A DNA stretch of 64,000 bases from DATKOF01 sp035524795 (lineage in GTDB: Bacteria > Pseudomonadota > Gammaproteobacteria > Burkholderiales > SG8-41), in NCBI GenBank assembly GCA_035524795.1, contig DATKOF010000007.1, positions 41,001-105,000 on the forward strand, written 5' to 3'. Positions 1-7,274 of the stretch are shown piece after piece. The first letter of the stretch is position 1. Every line of letters starts with the position of its first letter. A program made the translations under genes and the position numbers. The notes beneath the pieces are model-generated. The model saw nothing but the letters and a program-made list of their open reading frames with translations. It did not search any database and was not told the DNA's origin.

Positions 1-1
1 C

Positions 2-226
2 GGCCGCTGGACCGCCGAGATGTTCCTGATCTTCCATATGACGCGGCCCAATGTATTTCCGATCGCCGACCTTGGCCTGCAAAAAGCGATGAGCCTGCAT
101 TACAACAAGGGCAAGCCGCTGTCGCAGCGGAAAATCAAGAATATCGAGCAGAACTGGCAGCCGTGGCGCTCGGTGGCGACCTGGTATATGTGGCGCAGCC
201 TTGACCCAGTTCCGGTGGAATACTAA
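2..226 (+). CDS. alkA: DNA-3-methyladenine glycosylase II, C-terminal part (partial)
   Basis: This is the last 74 residues of a base-excision repair glycosylase; the gene starts before the window and its frame is open from base 2. The segment begins GRWTAEM, the end of the helix-hairpin-helix, and continues into IADLGLQKA, whose Asp matches the catalytic Asp of the HhH-GPD family. It ends with RSVATWYMWRSLDPVPVEY, typical of the AlkA/Mag C-terminus. The enzyme would remove alkylated purines from DNA. The family is clear from the motif and tail; whether the N-terminal AlkA domain is present cannot be seen. Confidence 0.85.
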   Translation, partial: GRWTAEMFLIFHMTRPNVFPIADLGLQKAMSLHYNKGKPLSQRKIKNIEQNWQPWRSVATWYMWRSLDPVPVEY

Positions 227-277
227 TCTTCCATCAATTATCTCGAAACCGGACAATTTGAACGCAAAATAAAAATT

Positions 278-297
278 CCGCTTTCGGCCAAAAGCGG
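278..297. terminator. Small hairpin downstream of alkA
   Basis: Seven-base stem ccgcttt/aaagcgg with a six-base loop, about 50 bases after the alkA stop and preceded by an A-rich tract. There is no strong T run after it on the plus strand, so it is only a weak terminator candidate, or a better one for the minus strand. Confidence 0.25.
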
Positions 298-365
298 CCA
301 TATCTGACACGCGGTTTTGGTGAAAATGTGAATAGGTTAATACCTGTTTGTTACGGACAAAACTT

Positions 366-1161
366 ATGCAACGACTGAAGAAGATATTCTTCATTTCTTT
401 GGCATTGTTTGTAAGCGTTGCTCAGGCCGAATCCGGTGTCTGGCCGAAATTGCAAAATGGGACTGATATCGCTCAGTGTAGTGAGGCTCTGAAGATCGCC
501 AAAGCAGCATTTCAATCTGATAACTTCAGCTTATCCGATAATCCACCGATACCGGATGATTTAGGAAGTGCCATTATTTTTTCTCTGGTAGCTATATAGC
601 GGATAGCGATTCTGTTTTTGAGAAAATACCAACACCAACGGGAATCGGCGGTGTTTTCTGGCAAAAGAAAGCGAAATATGGAATGCGATTTGTAATATTA
701 GATGAACATCCTTCGATATATAGCGGTGAATCATATTCACTCTTTTCCATTAAGGACGAGATTACACCCGATCAATTCTTGCCTCAAAGCGGGGAGGCAA
801 ATAATGTGAGGCAGGAGGGTGTTGCCACTCCGACTATAAACCCACTGATCGATGATGGGATTCTGCCGTTAGTATTGCAAGAAAAAAAGTCCGGGGACAT
901 TTGGGCTATCGACCTTGGACCTACTAATGTTTATTTTAACGATTGGCAAATATATTTGGTTAATACCGAAGGAATAAAGCAGCCCTGTACAATAAATTTT
1001 CGCCCTGATGTGCATCCTGCAACAACCCTTTTGCCTAAACCGGTTCGTAAATTAGCCGATCTTCTCAGGGATACGATGGGAAAAGATGCAAACTTTGGAG
1101 TTGATGTGGAGACCACTTGGACGAATGCTCTTTTACGCCCATGGGCATTAAGTGTCCGTAT
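366..1161 (+). pseudogene. Exported hypothetical protein, frameshifted and cut off by an IS element
   Basis: Not recognised as a known family. The ATG at 366 starts a clear signal peptide (MQRLKKIFFISLALFVSVAQA, cleavage after AQA), so the product would be exported. The frame closes at 599. The frame starting before 572 (HYFFSGSYIADSDSVFEKI) continues without a stop to the IS element. The two frames meet at a run of six T (577-582); adding one T gives a continuous product (AIIFFSGSYIAD), so a single-base loss is the simplest explanation. The 3' part runs into the end of the IS near 1160, so residues up to the stop at 1198 are IS-encoded. Base composition is much more AT-rich than the surrounding genes, which suggests foreign origin. 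A sequencing error in the T run cannot be excluded. Confidence 0.6.
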
Positions 1162-1175
1162 ATGGACTCCTCCTC
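1162..1175. repeat. Subterminal inverted repeat of the IS, transposase-distal end
   Basis: ATGGACTCCTCCTC, a perfect 14-bp inverted match to 2553-2566. It marks the right end (RE) of the element. Confidence 0.85.
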
Positions 1176-1450
1176 GTTTGCAAGCACTCCGTTTTTAGGC
1201 GTTCGGTACGACTGCTCACGTATATCCGGCCTCTAACTGGAGCATCAATTCACTGATGCATGGGCCATGATGGGCTATTCGCGCGTCGGTTCCCCATTGC
1301 TTTGACGGGCTCTGAGGCCTCGGACAATTGCGGGTTTTACCAACGCCGGTTCGACCGGTTTGCCATCAAATGGCTTGCTACGCAATCGCGATGGAAGCAC
1401 TCCTCTAACTAGGGTTACGTTTCCCTGCTACAGATGATTTGCTCTTTGGC
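1176..1450 (-). ncRNA. Right-end non-coding region of the IS, bridge-RNA candidate
   Basis: There is no gene here. In IS1111-group elements the bridge RNA that pairs with target and donor DNA is known to lie in this position, downstream of the transposase. Within it, CCCATTGCTTTG at 1293-1304 is identical to 2567-2578, the DNA directly abutting the opposite inverted repeat. CGTATAT at 1219-1225 also recurs at 1157-1163, the other junction. Such matches are expected of guide loops. The RNA boundaries and fold were not computed. Confidence 0.45.
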
Positions 1451-2482
1451 TCAGCCTGCCGCCAGCTCTGGCTGGTAATCCTTGCCGCTTGTCATCATCG
1501 CCCAGGCGATGCGTGCGGTCTTGTTGGCCATGGCCACTGCCGCAATGTTCGGGTGGCGGCGTGTCGCAATGCGGGTGCCCCACTGGCTTAACCGGTCATC
1601 CTTGGTCTTGGCGGTTCGAATCATGGCGCGGGCGCCGTGAACCAATAACGATCGTACATAGGCATCGCCGCGCTTGCTGATGCCTAACAGGCGGTCTTTG
1701 CCTCCTGAGCTCACTTGCTTCGGCGTCAGGCCGAGGGACGCCGCCATCTGCCGGCCGTTGGCAAACGGATGGGCATCGCCGACACTCGCCAGCAAAGCCG
1801 TGGCAATCATCGGCCCCACGCCGCGCAGTTGCTGCAGACGCTTGGCCATCGGATCGGATGCCGCAATCAGTGCCACCTCCTGATCCAGCTCTGTCACCCG
1901 ATCATTCAGCTGCTGCAGATCCTGCCACAAGCCGGCAAGAAGCCTGCGAAACCGGCTGCTCAAGCCGTTCTCCGCATCTTCCAGCCAGCAGGGGATAGCT
2001 TGGCGCAAGTGCAACCATTCTTTAGGAGCGACGATGCCATATTCCGCTGCCAGACCCCGCACCTGATTGGCCTTGGCCTTGCGCTGATCCATCAGGGCGG
2101 CGCGCACCCGATGCAGGGCCTGAATATCCTGCTGTTCGACTGTCTTCACCGGCACAAACCGCATGTGCGGCCGGCTCATCGCCTCACAAATCGCTTCTGC
2201 ATCGTTGGCGTCGTTCTTGTTGCTCTTCACATAGGGCTTCACAAACCGTGGAGCCATCAGCCTTACCGTAAAGCCTTTGGCCTGCAGCTGGCGCGCCCAA
2301 TGGTGCGCACCCCCACAGGCTTCCATTCCGATCTCGCAGTCAGGCTCGATCTTCTCCAGCAATACCCTCAGCCATTCCGCCCGATTGAGCTTCCGCCGCC
2401 ACACCGGCTTCTCGTTGCAATCCACCCCATGCACTTGAAACACGTTCTTGGCCAAATCTACTCCAACGCGGATAATCTTCAT
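1451..2482 (-). CDS. IS110-family (IS1111 group) transposase
   Basis: 343-residue DEDD recombinase that moves the surrounding IS. The N-terminal RuvC-like domain shows the acidic set in GVDLAKN (D9), GMEACGG (E54) and NKNDANDAEAI (D91, D94). The C-terminal Tnp domain has the helix-hairpin-helix region LRGVGPMIATALLASVG, followed by AASLGLTPKQVSSGGKDR, whose Ser257/258 is the expected catalytic serine, and GISKRGDAYVRSLL. The length is normal and there is no internal stop, so the enzyme could be active. The best start is the ATG at 2482, matching the usual MKIIRVGVDLAKN start. A shorter overlapping minus-strand frame upstream is not a gene. Confidence 0.95.
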   Translation of the reverse strand: MKIIRVGVDLAKNVFQVHGVDCNEKPVWRRKLNRAEWLRVLLEKIEPDCEIGMEACGGAHHWARQLQAKGFTVRLMAPRFVKPYVKSNKNDANDAEAICEAMSRPHMRFVPVKTVEQQDIQALHRVRAALMDQRKAKANQVRGLAAEYGIVAPKEWLHLRQAIPCWLEDAENGLSSRFRRLLAGLWQDLQQLNDRVTELDQEVALIAASDPMAKRLQQLRGVGPMIATALLASVGDAHPFANGRQMAASLGLTPKQVSSGGKDRLLGISKRGDAYVRSLLVHGARAMIRTAKTKDDRLSQWGTRIATRRHPNIAAVAMANKTARIAWAMMTSGKDYQPELAAG

Positions 2483-2552
2483 CTTGGACTCCTTCTCGCT
2501 CTATCGACTGGTTAATGACATTTCCAGTCTGGCACATCGATGCCGCTTAGGT

Positions 2553-2566
2553 GAGGAGGAGTCCAT
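2553..2566. repeat. Subterminal inverted repeat of the IS, transposase-proximal end
   Basis: GAGGAGGAGTCCAT, the perfect inverted copy of 1162-1175. It lies about 70 bases upstream of the transposase start. Confidence 0.85.
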
Positions 2567-2589
2567 CCCATTGCTTTGGGTCGAAAGCA

Positions 2590-2707
2590 GGCCTTTTAAA
2601 TTTTTGTTGAAGCTGTCTAATTCATTTTTCAGAAACGGTTTATCGAACACGGCCAGTCGCTTTCGTAAGCGCAACACCCGCTCCTGCCAACAGCACTGGG
2701 CGTGAAC
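2590..2707 (-). pseudogene. Decayed 3' fragment of an srkA-like gene
   Basis: Read on the minus strand, this stretch encodes AQCCWQERVLRLRKRLAVFD, which lines up with the C-terminus of the intact SrkA next door (QRYWQEQVLQLREQLAALDE). The nucleotide match over about 65 bases (2642-2707 against about 3470-3535) is also visible by eye. Homology stops upstream of the V-H-A-Q codons, and no start or kinase motif is present. It is therefore a remnant rather than a gene. It is AT-rich downstream and runs into the IS end. Confidence 0.5.
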
Positions 2708-2759
2708 GCGTATCCTTCCGCTTGTTACAGTCCTGCCTGTAATTTTCGGAGCAGCGTAA

Positions 2760-2831
2760 CTAGTCGCGGGAAATAAAGTAAACCGCGAGCACGATGCAGA
2801 CTACGGTAATGGTAAGGCCAATTTCGAACAT
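2760..2831 (-). CDS. Tiny single-pass membrane peptide downstream of marR
   Basis: A 23-codon frame: MFEIGLTITVVCIVLAVYFI followed by S, R, D and a stop. It is almost entirely one hydrophobic helix with a charged end, as in regulated small membrane proteins. It starts 11 bases after the marR stop with a purine-rich stretch (aaagaggg) before the ATG, so it would be co-transcribed with marR. No family is recognised. Support comes only from composition, spacing and the ribosome-binding stretch. Confidence 0.45.
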   Translation of the reverse strand: MFEIGLTITVVCIVLAVYFISRD

Positions 2832-2842
2832 GGGAACCCTCT

Positions 2843-3391
2843 TTATTTGGTGAGCAGATCGGCGAGCGGCTCTTTCATCGACTTCCGGTCGGACGGCCGC
2901 ATCTCCTCCAGAACGCGCTTCAGCATTCGATCGAACGACACCAGAAACCCTTGCGGCAGGCGGTGCATCGTCTCGGCCAGTATGCCCCGCGCGGGCTTGG
3001 GGGCCCGCCGCAGCAGCTTCTTTCCGGCATCGGTCAGAAATAAAGTCACTACACGTTGGTCTTTACCGGACCGTTTGCGTTCAATCAGTTTTTCCCTTGC
3101 CAGCCTGTCGACCATATTGCTCACGGTCGATTGATGAAACGCCATCGCCGCCGAAAGCTCGGTAACGCGCAAGCCCGGGAATTGCCGGATTTCCCATAAC
3201 GCCCACAAGTACGCACCGCTCAGCCCACACTGTTTTTCCACCCATTTGAAATGATGCTTGGCGGAATTGATGATGAGGCGGAATTTCATCAATACGGCAA
3301 GAGCGTGTTTTCGGCGATCCTCATCAACACCATTCCCGAGGCTGATGGCGGTGGCGCGGCTTTTTCGCGGCCGTCTGTTTCTGCCCTTCAT
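2843..3391 (-). CDS. MarR-family transcriptional regulator
   Basis: A 182-residue winged-helix repressor-type protein that would bind palindromic DNA as a dimer. The central part shows the MarR pattern: LSGAYLWALWEIRQFPGLRVTELSAAMAF (helix-turn-helix entry), HQSTVSNMVDRLAREKLIERKR (recognition helix) and DQRVVTLFLTDAGKKLL (wing). An upstream TTG at 3433 would add 14 residues; the ATG at 3391 is preferred because a GGAG precedes it and the extension is not family-like. The N-terminus is basic (KGRNRRPRKS). A perfect 16-bp palindrome lies 31 bases upstream, consistent with autoregulation. The ligand and targets are unknown. Confidence 0.85.
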   Translation of the reverse strand: MKGRNRRPRKSRATAISLGNGVDEDRRKHALAVLMKFRLIINSAKHHFKWVEKQCGLSGAYLWALWEIRQFPGLRVTELSAAMAFHQSTVSNMVDRLAREKLIERKRSGKDQRVVTLFLTDAGKKLLRRAPKPARGILAETMHRLPQGFLVSFDRMLKRVLEEMRPSDRKSMKEPLADLLTK

Positions 3392-3421
3392 GCAAAGTCG
3401 GTCTCCGATGACCTGCTTATT

Positions 3422-3437
3422 ATATTTGTACAAATAT
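3422..3437. promoter_or_regulatory. Palindromic operator candidate for the MarR regulator
   Basis: ATATTTGTACAAATAT is a perfect 16-bp palindrome in the gap between srkA and marR. It is followed by a second imperfect AT-rich dyad (attatttgcaaaaatatt, about 3436-3455). MarR dimers typically bind AT-rich palindromes of this size close to their own promoter. The assignment to this regulator is inferred from position. Confidence 0.5.
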
Positions 3438-3454
3438 TATTTGCAAAAATATTT

Positions 3455-4447
3455 TCAGCCCGCCTCCAGCGGCGACTCGTCGAGCGCCGCCAGCTGTTCG
3501 CGCAGTTGCAGCACCTGCTCCTGCCAGTAGCGCTGGGTGTTGAACCACGGAAACGCGGCGGGAAACGCCGGGTCGTCCCAGCGGCTCGCCAGCCACGCCG
3601 AGTAATGGATCATCCGCAGCGCGCGCAACGGCTCGATCAGCAGCAGTTCGCGCGTGTCGAAGTCGTGGAACTCGCGGTAGCCCGACAGCACTTTCCCGAG
3701 CTGCTGCGCCATTTCCTCCCGACTGCCCGAAAGCAGCATCCACAAATCCTGCACCGCCGGCCCGCTGCGGCAATCGTCGAGATCGACGAAATGTGGTCCT
3801 TTGTCTGTCCACAGTATGTTTCCGGCGTGGCAATCTCCGTGCAGGCGCAGCGTCCCGATCTGACCCGCTTCGGCGTAACGCCGTTCGATCGCGTCGAGCA
3901 GTTGCCGCGCGATGGTTTCGTACGAAGCGCGCAGATCGGCGGGCAGCCAGTTGCCGTCGAGCAGCAATTGCAACGGCGCGCGGCCGAAGGTTTCCGGAGT
4001 CAGCGCCGGCCGCTCGCGGAACCGGCGCACCGCGCCGACTGCGTGGATGCGTCCCAGAAAACGGCCGAGCCACTCAAGCGTATCCGCACGATCGAGTTCG
4101 GGCGCGCGTCCCGGCTGCCGCGGAAACAACGCGAAGCGGAACCCGGCGTGCACGGACAGCGTTGCGCCATCGTCGCCGGCAAGCGGCGCAACCACCGGGA
4201 TCTCGCGTTCCGCGAGTTCGAGCGCGAACGCACGCTCTTCCAGAATCTGCGCATCGCTCCAGCGGCCGGGACGGTAGAACTTGACGATGACCGCGCCTCC
4301 CCGATCTTCCTCCAGCAGGACTTGAAACACGCGGTTCTCGTAGCTGTTCAGCGCGATGAAGCGGCCGTCGCAGCGCAGACCGCGGCTTTCGACGGCGTCG
4401 AGCACACAATCGGGAGTCAGTGCTGAATAGGGATGCGGATCGGCCAT
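3455..4447 (-). CDS. srkA: Stress response kinase A (YihE/SrkA family Ser/Thr protein kinase)
   Basis: 330-residue cytoplasmic kinase with the choline-kinase/APH fold, known in Escherichia coli to protect against envelope and oxidative stress death. The N-lobe shows NSYENRVFQV (residues 34-43) and VIVKFYRPGRW with the ATP-binding Lys. The catalytic loop is HGDCHAGN (203-210, D205) and the metal-binding motif is VDLDD (221-225). The length and the start MADPHPYSALTPD match the family. The upstream neighbour is a ParB-fold protein gene, 22 bases away and probably co-transcribed. A degraded relative of its C-terminus lies about 750 bases downstream. Confidence 0.92.
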   Translation of the reverse strand: MADPHPYSALTPDCVLDAVESRGLRCDGRFIALNSYENRVFQVLLEEDRGGAVIVKFYRPGRWSDAQILEERAFALELAEREIPVVAPLAGDDGATLSVHAGFRFALFPRQPGRAPELDRADTLEWLGRFLGRIHAVGAVRRFRERPALTPETFGRAPLQLLLDGNWLPADLRASYETIARQLLDAIERRYAEAGQIGTLRLHGDCHAGNILWTDKGPHFVDLDDCRSGPAVQDLWMLLSGSREEMAQQLGKVLSGYREFHDFDTRELLLIEPLRALRMIHYSAWLASRWDDPAFPAAFPWFNTQRYWQEQVLQLREQLAALDESPLEAG

Positions 4448-4469
4448 CAGTGCAGCCGGTTGGTCCGGA

Positions 4470-4841
4470 CTAGACGATGCTGCACGGGATCACCGCGTCC
4501 TCGTCGAAGGAATAGACCGCGCACATCCGGTGGTATCCATCGGCAACGACGACCCTGCCGCGCCTGCTGTCCCGCACCAGCAGGATCGGCGAGAGCTTCG
4601 CGCCGTCGAGGATTTTCTCGCGGTCCTTTTCGACGTGGAAATTGCTGACGCCCAGCAGCGACAGCCCTGACGCCCTGAAAATGTCCTTCGCCTTGAACTC
4701 GATCACGGCGGCGCGCCGGAGCTGCCGCACATATTTTGCCGCTGTCCGCGCGTCGTAGATCAGGTTCAGGAAAGATTCGGCCGCCGGATAATCCTGCTCC
4801 TCGGATTCATCCAGCCACTTGATTCTGGTCTTTTTGCCCAT
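4470..4841 (-). CDS. ParB/sulfiredoxin-fold small protein
   Basis: A 123-residue protein of unknown role. The C-terminal half reads KLSPILLVRDSRRGRVVVADGYHRMCAVYSFDED when broken into its parts: the strand SPILLVRD and the motif ADGYHRMCAVY correspond to the ParB/Srx fold signature (GxxRxxA region). There is no helix-turn-helix domain, so this is not a chromosome-partition ParB. It probably sits in one operon with the downstream srkA. The start is ATG with a ggaggtgaaac ribosome site just before it. The fold is fairly sure and the function unknown. Confidence 0.65.
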   Translation of the reverse strand: MGKKTRIKWLDESEEQDYPAAESFLNLIYDARTAAKYVRQLRRAAVIEFKAKDIFRASGLSLLGVSNFHVEKDREKILDGAKLSPILLVRDSRRGRVVVADGYHRMCAVYSFDEDAVIPCSIV

Positions 4842-4883
4842 GTTTCACCTCCGTCCGGAGAACGGCCGGAATCAGGCCGCAAT

Positions 4884-5258
4884 CTATTTGGGAGCGGCCT
4901 GCTGCTCCGACTTGTTGTTGACAGTGGCGTCATGCACCTTGTAATCGGTCAGCACGCCTTTCGCGTCGAATTGGAAAATCACGCTGTGCGTCGTGGTATC
5001 CACGCTGCCCGCCAGCGTGCCGACCAGCGGGATGAAGGTCGCGGCATCGGGCTGCGCGACGCGGCTCAGATAAACCAGCGTCTGCTCGCCGTCCGGCGAC
5101 CTGACCCGGCTCGTTGGCTGTCCGAAGCGGCCGATCACGTCCTCGATCGTGGACTTGCCCTTGACGACCTCCGACAGCCGGTCGACATCGATGCGGTTGC
5201 CGGTGCTGACACAGCCGGCGAGCGCGCATGCGATGATGAATACGAAACTACGCCGCAT
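4884..5258 (-). CDS. BamE/SmpA-like outer-membrane lipoprotein
   Basis: 124 residues. The signal peptide MRRSFVFIIACALAGC ends in a lipobox (LAGC), so it is a lipoprotein with Cys16 lipidated. The mature part has the SmpA/OmlA pattern: LSEVVKGKSTIEDVIGRFGQP (helix pair), then TLVYLSR and VIFQFDAKGVLTDYKV strands. Proteins of this fold bind or stabilise outer-membrane assembly partners, but this is a divergent member and not necessarily the BamE of the Bam complex. It overlaps the 3' end of lolD by 11 bases and would be co-expressed with the lipoprotein release system. Confidence 0.75.
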   Translation of the reverse strand: MRRSFVFIIACALAGCVSTGNRIDVDRLSEVVKGKSTIEDVIGRFGQPTSRVRSPDGEQTLVYLSRVAQPDAATFIPLVGTLAGSVDTTTHSVIFQFDAKGVLTDYKVHDATVNNKSEQQAAPK

Positions 5259-5946
5259 CCAGCACTCCGTCCCGCAATTTCAATCTGCGTCCGGCCTTCG
5301 CCGCGATTTCCTGATCGTGCGTCGCGATCACCAGGCTGGTGCCGAGATCGCGGTTCAATCCCAGCATCAGACCGAACACGTCGGCGGCGGTCTGGCGATC
5401 GAGATTGCCGGTCGGTTCGTCGGCGAGAATGCACGCCGGCTTCGTCACCAGCGCGCGCGCCAGCGCGACGCGCTGGCGCTCGCCGCCCGACAGCTCGGAC
5501 GGCGCGTGATCGAGGCGGTGGCCGAGCCCGACCTTGTTCAGCATCTCGACCGCCGACGCTCTCGCCTCTTCGTCGGGCAGGCGGCGGATCAGCAGCGGCA
5601 TCGCGACGTTTTCGACCGCGTTGAATTCCGGCAGCAGGTGATGAAATTGATAGACGAAGCCGAGCGCCCGGTTGCGCAGCTCGCCGCGCTCGGTCTCGTT
5701 CAGCGACTGCATGTCACGGCCATTGACGAACACCTGCCCGCCGCTCGCGCTGTCGAGGCCGCCGAGCAGGTGCAGCAGCGTGCTCTTGCCCGAGCCCGAG
5801 GCGCCGACGATCGCGACGCACTCGCCGCTGCCGACCGCGAAATCGACGCCGAGCAGCACCGGCACCGCAGTCCTGCCCTGATGATAGGTCTTGCGCAGAT
5901 CGCGGCAGGCAAGCACCGCTTCCGGTTTTATCCCTTCACCCTTCAC
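5248..5946 (-). CDS. lolD: Lipoprotein-releasing ABC transporter ATPase LolD
   Basis: 232-residue ATPase that powers extraction of outer-membrane lipoproteins from the inner membrane by LolC/E for hand-over to LolA. Walker A GASGSGKST (48-56), a Q-loop in FVYQFHHLLPEFNAVENVAMPLL (typical LolD), signature LSGGERQ (151-157) and Walker B CILADEP (about 171-177) are all present. The annotated start is a GTG inside a TGAAGGG tandem repeat. A second GTG at codon 11 (giving M-LACRDLRKTYHQG) would give a more family-like N-terminus. It follows lolC directly and overlaps the lipoprotein gene. Confidence 0.93.
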   Translation of the reverse strand: MKGEGIKPEAVLACRDLRKTYHQGRTAVPVLLGVDFAVGSGECVAIVGASGSGKSTLLHLLGGLDSASGGQVFVNGRDMQSLNETERGELRNRALGFVYQFHHLLPEFNAVENVAMPLLIRRLPDEEARASAVEMLNKVGLGHRLDHAPSELSGGERQRVALARALVTKPACILADEPTGNLDRQTAADVFGLMLGLNRDLGTSLVIATHDQEIAAKAGRRLKLRDGVLDAA

Positions 5947-5959
5947 CCTTCACCCTTCA
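5932..5959 (-). repeat. Heptanucleotide tandem repeat (TGAAGGG)4 joining lolC and lolD
   Basis: Four perfect copies of CCCTTCA on the plus strand (TGAAGGG on the minus strand). The first unit contains the lolC stop TGA. Later units contain the GTG start of lolD and repeated AAGGG Shine-Dalgarno-like bases. Because the unit is seven bases, each extra or lost copy changes the frame between the repeat and lolD. Confidence 0.9.
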
Positions 5960-7201
5960 CTCATATCGGAGCGCTTCCGCGGGATTGATCTTCGCCGCGC
6001 GCCAGCTCGGATAGATCGTCGCCAACACGCAGACGATGAACGAGAACAGCGCGGTCAGCGCGACGTCGCCGGCGCGCAGCTCGGACGGCAGCTCGCTGAT
6101 GTAATAGACGTCCTTCGCCAGAAACTTGAAACCGAACACATTCTCGATGAACGGCACCACCGTCTCGACGTTCAGCGCGAGCGCGATACCGGCCGCAACG
6201 CCGGCGGCGGTGCCGACCACGCCGACCAGCGTGCCCTGCACCAGGAAGATCTTGGTGATGCTGGCGGGACTGACGCCGAGCGTGCGCAGGATCGCGATGT
6301 CGGGCTGCTTGTCCTTGACCGCCATGAACAGGCTCGACACGATGTTGAACGCGGCGACGACGATGATCAGGAACACGATCAGGAACATCATCCGTTTCTC
6401 GATATCGACCGCGCGGAAATAGTTTCCGTACTGGCGCGTCCAGTCGGATACCATGTAGTCATAGCCGAGCGAGCGCGACAGTTCGCCGACCACGCGATTC
6501 GACTGGAACATGTCGTTGAGCTTGAGGCGCACGCCGCTGACCGTGTCGCCCATCCGGTACAGCTTCTGCGCGTCCTGCAGGTCGATCAGCGCGAGGCCGG
6601 AATCGAATTCGTAATGGTCGATGCGGAAAATGCCGACCACGGTGAAGCGCCGCAGCCGCGGCAGTACTCCGGCCGGCGTGACCTGCCCTTCCGGCGCGAT
6701 CAGCGTGACCCGGTCGCCGACCATCACGCCGAGCGCACGCGCCAGTTCGACGCCGAGCACGACGCCGAACTCGCCGGGTTTCAATGCGCCGAGCCCACCC
6801 GCCAGCATGTGCTGCGAGATTTCCTCGACCCTGTCTTCGTATTCGGGCGCAACGCCGCGCACGAACGCACCGCGCACCGCGCTACCGTTCATCAGCAGCG
6901 CCTGCTGCGATACATACGGCGCGGCGGCGGCCACTTCGCCGTTTTTTTCCGCCACCGCGGCGACCGCGCGCCAGTCCCCGACCACGTCATCGGAGCCGGT
7001 GATCTGGACGTGCGCGGCGACGTCGAGGATGCGGGTGCGGATCTCGCGCTGGAAGCCGTTCATCACCGACAGCACGGTGATCAGCACGGTGATGCCGAGC
7101 GCGATCGCGACGATCGAGATCAGCGAGATGAAGGAGATGAAGCGGCTGCGCTGGCGTGAGCGCGTGTAGCGCAGTCCGATGAAAAGCTCGTAGGGTTGCA
7201 T
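5957..7201 (-). CDS. lolC: Lipoprotein-releasing ABC transporter permease (LolC/LolE family)
   Basis: 414-residue inner-membrane permease of the Lol system. It starts MQPYELFIGLRYTRSRQR, the usual LolC/E beginning, followed by the first membrane helix (FISFISLISIVAIALGITVL), a long periplasmic domain, and three C-terminal helices with the FtsX pattern (MMFLIVFLIIVVAAFNIVSSL; KQPDIAILRTLGVSPASI; IYPSWRAAKINPAEALRYE). The open frame extends much further upstream, but that extension lacks family character, so the ATG at 7201 is chosen. Only one LolC/E-type gene is present here, which may mean a homodimeric permease; a second copy elsewhere cannot be excluded. Confidence 0.92.
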   Translation of the reverse strand: MQPYELFIGLRYTRSRQRSRFISFISLISIVAIALGITVLITVLSVMNGFQREIRTRILDVAAHVQITGSDDVVGDWRAVAAVAEKNGEVAAAAPYVSQQALLMNGSAVRGAFVRGVAPEYEDRVEEISQHMLAGGLGALKPGEFGVVLGVELARALGVMVGDRVTLIAPEGQVTPAGVLPRLRRFTVVGIFRIDHYEFDSGLALIDLQDAQKLYRMGDTVSGVRLKLNDMFQSNRVVGELSRSLGYDYMVSDWTRQYGNYFRAVDIEKRMMFLIVFLIIVVAAFNIVSSLFMAVKDKQPDIAILRTLGVSPASITKIFLVQGTLVGVVGTAAGVAAGIALALNVETVVPFIENVFGFKFLAKDVYYISELPSELRAGDVALTALFSFIVCVLATIYPSWRAAKINPAEALRYE

Positions 7202-7274
7202 CACGATGCACGCAAGTTTGCCATAACCGCGCGGCAAACGCCGCCGCGGATGATAAACTGCGCGCGATTCCGCG

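Larger units (their letters stand above)
1158..2570 (-). mobile_element. IS110-family insertion sequence, IS1111 group
   Basis: The element is about 1.41 kb; its ends are approximate to within a few bases. It is defined by a perfect 14-bp subterminal inverted repeat: ATGGACTCCTCCTC at 1162-1175 and its reverse complement at 2553-2566. It carries one transposase gene on the minus strand and roughly 275 bases of non-coding DNA after that gene. Subterminal inverted repeats and a long 3' non-coding region are typical of the IS1111 group of IS110 elements. It sits in or beside an AT-rich pseudogene. Confidence 0.85.
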
